DNA of 29,476 nt from Bacteroidales bacterium GP2. GTDB lineage: Bacteria; Bacteroidota; Bacteroidia; Bacteroidales; Muribaculaceae. Positions 25,642 to 29,476 of the stretch are shown here, in pieces. The translations under genes and the position numbers were made by a program. The notes beneath the pieces were generated by a model. That model saw only the letters and a program-made list of their open reading frames with translations, was not told where the DNA came from and did no database searches. The stretch spans positions 1 to 29,476 of the forward strand of contig DAAJ01000030.1 of assembly GCA_001701115.1 (NCBI GenBank), given 5' to 3'. Each line of letters starts with the position of its first letter. Within the stretch, counting starts at the first letter, position 1.

Positions 25642-25672
25642 GCACTTTTTTTCACCACAGTGTAAAAAATGC
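25642..25672. other. Imperfect palindrome in the divergent GlmU-like/rpsL region
   Basis: T-run 25647-25652 pairs with A-run 25664-25669, CAC 25653-25655 with GTG 25660-25662 and GCA 25642-25644 with TGC 25670-25672, around a CACA loop. It sits 20 bases upstream of the rpsL -33 box and could be an operator or a bidirectional hairpin. Function unknown. Confidence 0.35.
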
Positions 25673-25691
25673 GTAACTATAGCCGGAAATA

Positions 25692-25723
25692 TTTGTGGAT
25701 TAGAAAATTAGTTTGTAATTTTG
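25692..25723 (+). promoter_or_regulatory. Promoter of the ribosomal str operon
   Basis: TTTG (25692-25695), a 20-base spacer and TAATTTTG (25716-25723) fit the Bacteroidetes consensus. It leaves an rpsL leader of about 135 bases (to 25863) in which I see no obvious riboswitch or terminator. Confidence 0.8.
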
Positions 25724-25863
25724 CATCGCTTTTTAGCCCGATTGGCGCTTGTTGACTGCTAACTGTTTGTGGGACAGGGTGGTTGCGGGTGTCTAAAGGT
25801 GTGTAAGAAGCACAATAAAAAGGTAACCATTAATAAAAACGATAAGTAAAACAAAGAACTAAG

Positions 25864-26247
25864 ATGCCTACCATTCAGCAATTAGTAAGAAAAGGACGTG
25901 TGGCTCTCGTTGACAAGAGCAAGTCGCCTGCCCTGGACTCTTGCCCCCAGCGTCGCGGCGTTTGTGTGCGCGTTTACACTACTACTCCCAAAAAGCCTAA
26001 CTCGGCAATGCGTAAAGTTGCCCGTGTGAGACTTACAAACGGTAAAGAGGTGAACAGCTACATTCCCGGCGAAGGACACAATCTTCAGGAGCACTCGATT
26101 GTGCTTGTGCGTGGCGGTCGTGTGAAAGACCTCCCCGGTGTACGTTATCACATTGTTCGCGGTACTCTTGATACCAGCGGCGTGAAAGACCGTACCCAGC
26201 GTCGCAGCAAATACGGTGCAAAACGTCCCAAAGCAGCTAAGAAATAA
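25864..26247 (+). CDS. rpsL: 30S ribosomal protein S12
   Basis: 127 residues, a decoding-centre protein. VRVYTTTPKKPNSAMRK holds the lysine pair (K43-K44 counting Met) whose change gives streptomycin resistance elsewhere; it is the wild-type form here. The second resistance site (GRVKDLPGVRYH) is also unaltered, and its aspartate is the usual RimO methylthiolation site. It is the first gene of the str operon; rpsG follows after an unusually long spacer. Confidence 0.98.
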   Translation: MPTIQQLVRKGRVALVDKSKSPALDSCPQRRGVCVRVYTTTPKKPNSAMRKVARVRLTNGKEVNSYIPGEGHNLQEHSIVLVRGGRVKDLPGVRYHIVRGTLDTSGVKDRTQRRSKYGAKRPKAAKK

Positions 26248-26307
26248 GTTGCCCGGTCCGAGACCTTACTAAACAACAACAAACAAAGAGATCAGAAAAA
26301 CGAGTTT

Positions 26308-26377
26308 AAAAACTTAGTTTTTGATTAATTGGAAGGCTAATTCACCGGTTGAGTAAATGACGTAAGAGAACGTCGTT
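26308..26377 (+). promoter_or_regulatory. Structured rpsL-rpsG spacer, possible S7 control element
   Basis: The 182-base spacer has two hairpins: AAAAAC (26308-26313) with GTTTTT (26317-26322), and GACGT (26359-26363) with ACGTC (26370-26374), the latter extendable to 8 bp. In E. coli, S7 represses its operon by binding the rpsL-rpsG spacer. A similar role here is inferred from position and structure only. Confidence 0.35.
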
Positions 26378-26429
26378 GAAGATTAAAGAAGCAGCAACCA
26401 AGCAAACAAAAACAACATTTGGCAAAACA

Positions 26430-26906
26430 ATGAGAAAAGCAAAGCCCAAAAAGCGGGTGGTTCTTCCCGATCCCGTGTTTAATGACGTAAAAGTGTCAAA
26501 GTTCGTCAACCACCTCATGTATGACGGCAAAAAGAACACCGCTTACACAATATTCTACAGCGCGCTCGATGTAGTAAAGGCAAAACTCCCCAATGAGGAG
26601 AAGACCGCGCTTGAGATTTGGAAAAAGGCTCTTGAGAACGTAACTCCCCAGGTGGAGGTTAAATCTCGCCGTGTCGGTGGCGCAACATTCCAGGTTCCTA
26701 CTGAAATCCGCCCTGACCGCAAAGAGTCAATCTCTATGAAAAACCTTATTCTCTATGCCCGCAAGCGTGGCGGCAAAACCATGGCAGACAAACTCGCAGC
26801 CGAAATCGTAGATGCATTCAACGACCAGGGCGGCGCATTCAAGCGCAAAGAGGACATGCACAAGATGGCTGAGGCTAACCGCGCATTCGCTCACTTCCGT
26901 TTTTAA
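26430..26906 (+). CDS. rpsG: 30S ribosomal protein S7
   Basis: 158 residues from ATG 26430. The frame is open back to 26376, but the first Met there is not an ATG and that stretch overlaps the spacer hairpin. MRKAKPKKRVVLPDP is the usual start, KFVNHLMYDGKK the first conserved helix and RRVGGATFQVPTEI the beta-hairpin that contacts 16S rRNA; the tail ends AFAHFRF. S7 nucleates the head of the 30S subunit. Confidence 0.97.
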   Translation: MRKAKPKKRVVLPDPVFNDVKVSKFVNHLMYDGKKNTAYTIFYSALDVVKAKLPNEEKTALEIWKKALENVTPQVEVKSRRVGGATFQVPTEIRPDRKESISMKNLILYARKRGGKTMADKLAAEIVDAFNDQGGAFKRKEDMHKMAEANRAFAHFRF

Positions 26907-26949
26907 TGTAACAAGGGCATAAACCTATAGAACAAACTCTGCAATTAAA

Positions 26950-29076
26950 ATGGCAAAATCAGACGAAGCACTGAAATTTACCCGTAACATTGGCATTATG
27001 GCTCATATCGATGCCGGTAAAACCACCACATCGGAGCGTATCCTTTTCTACACGGGTCTTACTCATAAAATCGGTGAGGTTCACGACGGCGGCGCCACCA
27101 TGGACTGGATGGAGCAGGAGCAGGAACGTGGCATCACTATTACTTCCGCTGCAACTACCGCATTCTGGAAGTATGACGGAAACAAATACAAAATCAACCT
27201 TATTGACACTCCGGGACACGTTGACTTCACAGTTGAGGTAGAACGTTCTCTTCGCGTGCTTGACGGCGCTGTAGCAACATTCTGCGCTGTAGGCGGTGTT
27301 GAACCCCAGAGTGAAACAGTATGGCGTCAGGCAGACAAATACAATGTTCCCCGTATCGGATACGTTAACAAGATGGACCGCAGTGGTGCAAACTTCTTTG
27401 AAGTAGTTCGCCAGCTTCGCGAGGTTCTTGGCGCAAATCCGTGTCCCATCCAGATTCCTATCGGAGCTGAGGAGACATTCAAGGGCGTTGTCGACCTGAT
27501 TACAATGAAAGCTATATTCTGGCACGATGAAACAATGGGTGCTGAATACTCTATCGAGGATGTGCCCGCAAACCTCCTCGCTGAGGCTCAGGAATACCGT
27601 GACCAGATGCTTGAGAAGATCGCCGAGTTCGACGATTCCCTCATGGAAAAATATTTTGACGATCCCAGCACAATCACCGAGGATGAAATCCGCCGCGCTC
27701 TCCGCAAGGCAACCCTTGCTATGGAAATTGTGCCTATGATTTGCGGCAGCTCGTTCAAGAACAAAGGTGTTCAGCCTCTTCTTGATGCAGTTTGCGCATA
27801 TCTTCCCAGCCCTGTTGACGCAGGTGCTGTTGAAGGCTATTACCCCGGCAATCCCGATGAGGTTGAAACACGTGAGCCGAGCAGCGAAGCTCCCATGTGC
27901 GCCCTCGCGTTCAAGATTGCCACTGACCCCTATGTAGGTCGTCTCACATTCTTCCGCGTTTATTCAGGCGACGTTGTTGCCGGCAGCTATGTCCTCAATG
28001 CTCGTTCTGGAAAGAAAGAGCGCGTAAGCCGTCTTTTCCAGATGCACTCAAACAAGCAGAATGCGAAAGAGGAGATCGGTTGCGGTGATATCGGCGCAGG
28101 CGTTGGTTTCAAGGATATCCGCACAGGTGACACCCTCTGTGACGAAAACCACCCCATCGTTCTTGAGGCTATGGACTTCCCCGATCCCGTTATCGGTATC
28201 GCAGTTGAGCCCAAAACCCAGAAAGACCTGGACAAACTTGGAGTTGGTCTTCAGAAACTTGCAGAGGAGGACCCCACTTTCCGCGTTCAGACAAATGAAG
28301 AGACCGGTCAGACCGTTATTTCAGGTATGGGTGAGCTTCACCTTGATATTATTATTGACCGTCTCCGCCGTGAGTTCAAAGTAGAATGTAACCAGGGTCG
28401 TCCTCAGGTAACATATAAGGAAGCAATCACCAAGCCCGTTGAGCTCCGTGAGGTATTCAAGAAGCAGACCGGTGGTCGTGGTAAATTCGCTGATATCATT
28501 GTTCGCGTTGAGCCGGTAGACGAAGGTTTTGAAGGAAACCTCCAGTTCGTTGACGAAGTTAAGGGCGGTAACATTCCTAAGGAATTCATCCCCGCAATCC
28601 AGAAGGGCTTCACCAACGCTATGAAGAATGGTGTGCTCGCAGGCTTTCCGGTTGAGCACCTTAAGGTGACTGTAATTGACGGTAGCTTCCACCCGGTAGA
28701 CTCTGACCAGCTCTCATTCGAACTTTGCGCAATCCAGGCGTTCAAGAAAGCATCAGAGAAAGCAAATCCCGTTCTTCTCGAACCTATCATGAAGATTGAG
28801 GTTGTTACCCCCGAAGAAAACATGGGTGACGTTATCAGTGACCTTAACAAACGCCGTGGTCAGGTTGAAGGCATGGAAACAAGCCGCAGCGGTGCCCGCG
28901 TTGTAAAAGCTAAAGCGCCTCTTGCTGAAATGTTCGGTTATGTAACAGCTCTGCGTACCATAACCTCAGGACGTGCAACATCAACAATGTCTTTCTCTCA
29001 CTATGCTGAAGTGAGCTCGTCAATCGCCCGCAACGTTCTCACCGAATGCCAGGGACGTGTCGACCTTTTGAAGTAA
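26950..29076 (+). CDS. fusA: Translation elongation factor G
   Basis: 708 residues. GTPase motifs are intact: AHIDAGKT at 18-25, RGITI (switch I) at 60-64, DTPGH at 86-90 with the catalytic histidine, and NKMD at 140-143. The later domains run to the usual end (VSSSIARNVLTECQGRVDLL). It drives tRNA-mRNA translocation. Its place in the str operon marks it as the canonical EF-G, not the second EF-G paralogue that Bacteroides species carry elsewhere. Confidence 0.98.
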   Translation: MAKSDEALKFTRNIGIMAHIDAGKTTTSERILFYTGLTHKIGEVHDGGATMDWMEQEQERGITITSAATTAFWKYDGNKYKINLIDTPGHVDFTVEVERSLRVLDGAVATFCAVGGVEPQSETVWRQADKYNVPRIGYVNKMDRSGANFFEVVRQLREVLGANPCPIQIPIGAEETFKGVVDLITMKAIFWHDETMGAEYSIEDVPANLLAEAQEYRDQMLEKIAEFDDSLMEKYFDDPSTITEDEIRRALRKATLAMEIVPMICGSSFKNKGVQPLLDAVCAYLPSPVDAGAVEGYYPGNPDEVETREPSSEAPMCALAFKIATDPYVGRLTFFRVYSGDVVAGSYVLNARSGKKERVSRLFQMHSNKQNAKEEIGCGDIGAGVGFKDIRTGDTLCDENHPIVLEAMDFPDPVIGIAVEPKTQKDLDKLGVGLQKLAEEDPTFRVQTNEETGQTVISGMGELHLDIIIDRLRREFKVECNQGRPQVTYKEAITKPVELREVFKKQTGGRGKFADIIVRVEPVDEGFEGNLQFVDEVKGGNIPKEFIPAIQKGFTNAMKNGVLAGFPVEHLKVTVIDGSFHPVDSDQLSFELCAIQAFKKASEKANPVLLEPIMKIEVVTPEENMGDVISDLNKRRGQVEGMETSRSGARVVKAKAPLAEMFGYVTALRTITSGRATSTMSFSHYAEVSSSIARNVLTECQGRVDLLK

Positions 29077-29095
29077 AACTTTCATTCAACTTAAT

Positions 29096-29401
29096 ATGAG
29101 CCAGAAAATCAGAATCAAATTAAAATCTTACGATCACAACCTGGTCGACAAGTCGGCTGAGAAGATTGTAAAGACTGTGAAGGCTACAGGTGCGGTTATC
29201 AGCGGTCCTATACCCCTGCCCACCCACAAACGCATCTTTACTGTCAACCGCTCGACATTCGTCAACAAAAAGTCGAGAGAACAATTCCAGCTCTCTTCGT
29301 TCAAGCGTCTGATCGACATCTACAACTCCACCGCAAAGACAGTGGACGCGCTCATGAAGCTCGAGCTCCCCAGCGGCGTAGAGGTAGAAATCAAAGTCTG
29401 A
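29096..29401 (+). CDS. rpsJ: 30S ribosomal protein S10
   Basis: 101 residues. IRIKLKSYDHNLVDKSAEKI starts the protein, GPIPLPTHKRIFTVNRS forms the long loop that reaches into the 30S head, and LPSGVEVEIKV ends it. S10 also pairs with NusB in antitermination in other bacteria. It follows fusA by 19 bases and opens the S10 gene cluster. Confidence 0.97.
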   Translation: MSQKIRIKLKSYDHNLVDKSAEKIVKTVKATGAVISGPIPLPTHKRIFTVNRSTFVNKKSREQFQLSSFKRLIDIYNSTAKTVDALMKLELPSGVEVEIKV

Positions 29402-29455
29402 TAAAAGACTAACAGGAAGTAAGATTACAAGAAAAACGAAATTAAATTTAGAGAA

Positions 29456-29476
29456 ATGCCAGGATTATTAGGAAAG
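29456..29476 (+). CDS. rplC: 50S ribosomal protein L3, first seven codons
   Basis: Seven codons (MPGLLGK) run off the window end. This is the usual N-terminus of Bacteroidetes L3, and its place after rpsJ is the standard order of the S10 cluster. Confidence 0.8.

Noticed and set aside
25864..26247. Possible streptomycin-resistance change in S12
   Set aside because: Both lysine sites (KKPNS and GRVKDLPG) are the ordinary sensitive form.
1..29476. CRISPR array, tRNA genes, insertion sequences, invertible promoter repeats
   Set aside because: Reading the gaps by eye showed no regular direct repeats, cloverleaf patterns, transposase motifs or paired inverted repeats flanking a promoter.

Overview
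The window reads as a chromosomal segment from a gut-type Bacteroidales bacterium, most like Muribaculaceae or Bacteroidaceae. The grounds are a SusC/SusD pair, a lipoprotein-type LptC, a GlmU-like bifunctional protein of the alternative Bacteroidetes type, repeated TAnnTTTG (-7) promoter elements with TTTG (-33) partners, and no evident Shine-Dalgarno sequences. The family-level assignment is inference; the phylum/order assignment is well supported.

Layout, left to right. (1) 1-415 has no gene I can defend and ends in a promoter. (2) 416-4656 holds two tandem DUF262 (ParB/Srx-fold) genes. The first carries a DUF1524 HNH nuclease domain and the second has none that I can see. Both look more AT-rich than the rest of the window, and a strong intrinsic terminator closes the pair. 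This is the best candidate for an unusual defence system. (3) 4764-11539 is a tightly packed, often overlapping + strand run: divIC/ftsB-like gene, small membrane protein, coaX, an outer-membrane barrel protein, lptC, a CNNM/CorC (GldE-like) protein, a Rid/chorismatase-like protein and a stand-alone CcsA-type heme protein. Its theme is cell envelope and cofactor supply. (4) 11682-16493 is a susC-susD pair. The susC signal peptide contains a run of nine G; losing or gaining one G gives an immediate stop codon, so it is a candidate ON/OFF phase-variation switch. (5) 16672-19541 is a two-gene operon of a multi-pass membrane protein (DUF6057-like) and a lipoprotein joining a CxxCH heme-c motif to a TolB-like propeller. 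Two hairpins with U-tracts lie ahead of it. (6) metK (19823-21118) has a leader with a textbook -33/-7 promoter, a SAM-II-like riboswitch core and a long intrinsic terminator. It is followed by asd and a KefB-type antiporter. (7) A minus-strand GlmU-like gene converges on the antiporter gene. (8) The right end is the start of the ribosomal str/S10 cluster: rpsL, rpsG, fusA, rpsJ and the first seven codons of rplC. A structured 182-base rpsL-rpsG spacer may be an S7 control site.

Where the longest open frame began at TTG or ran into a neighbour or terminator, I moved starts to internal ATGs; each case is noted. No tRNA, rRNA, CRISPR array, insertion sequence or attachment site could be supported.
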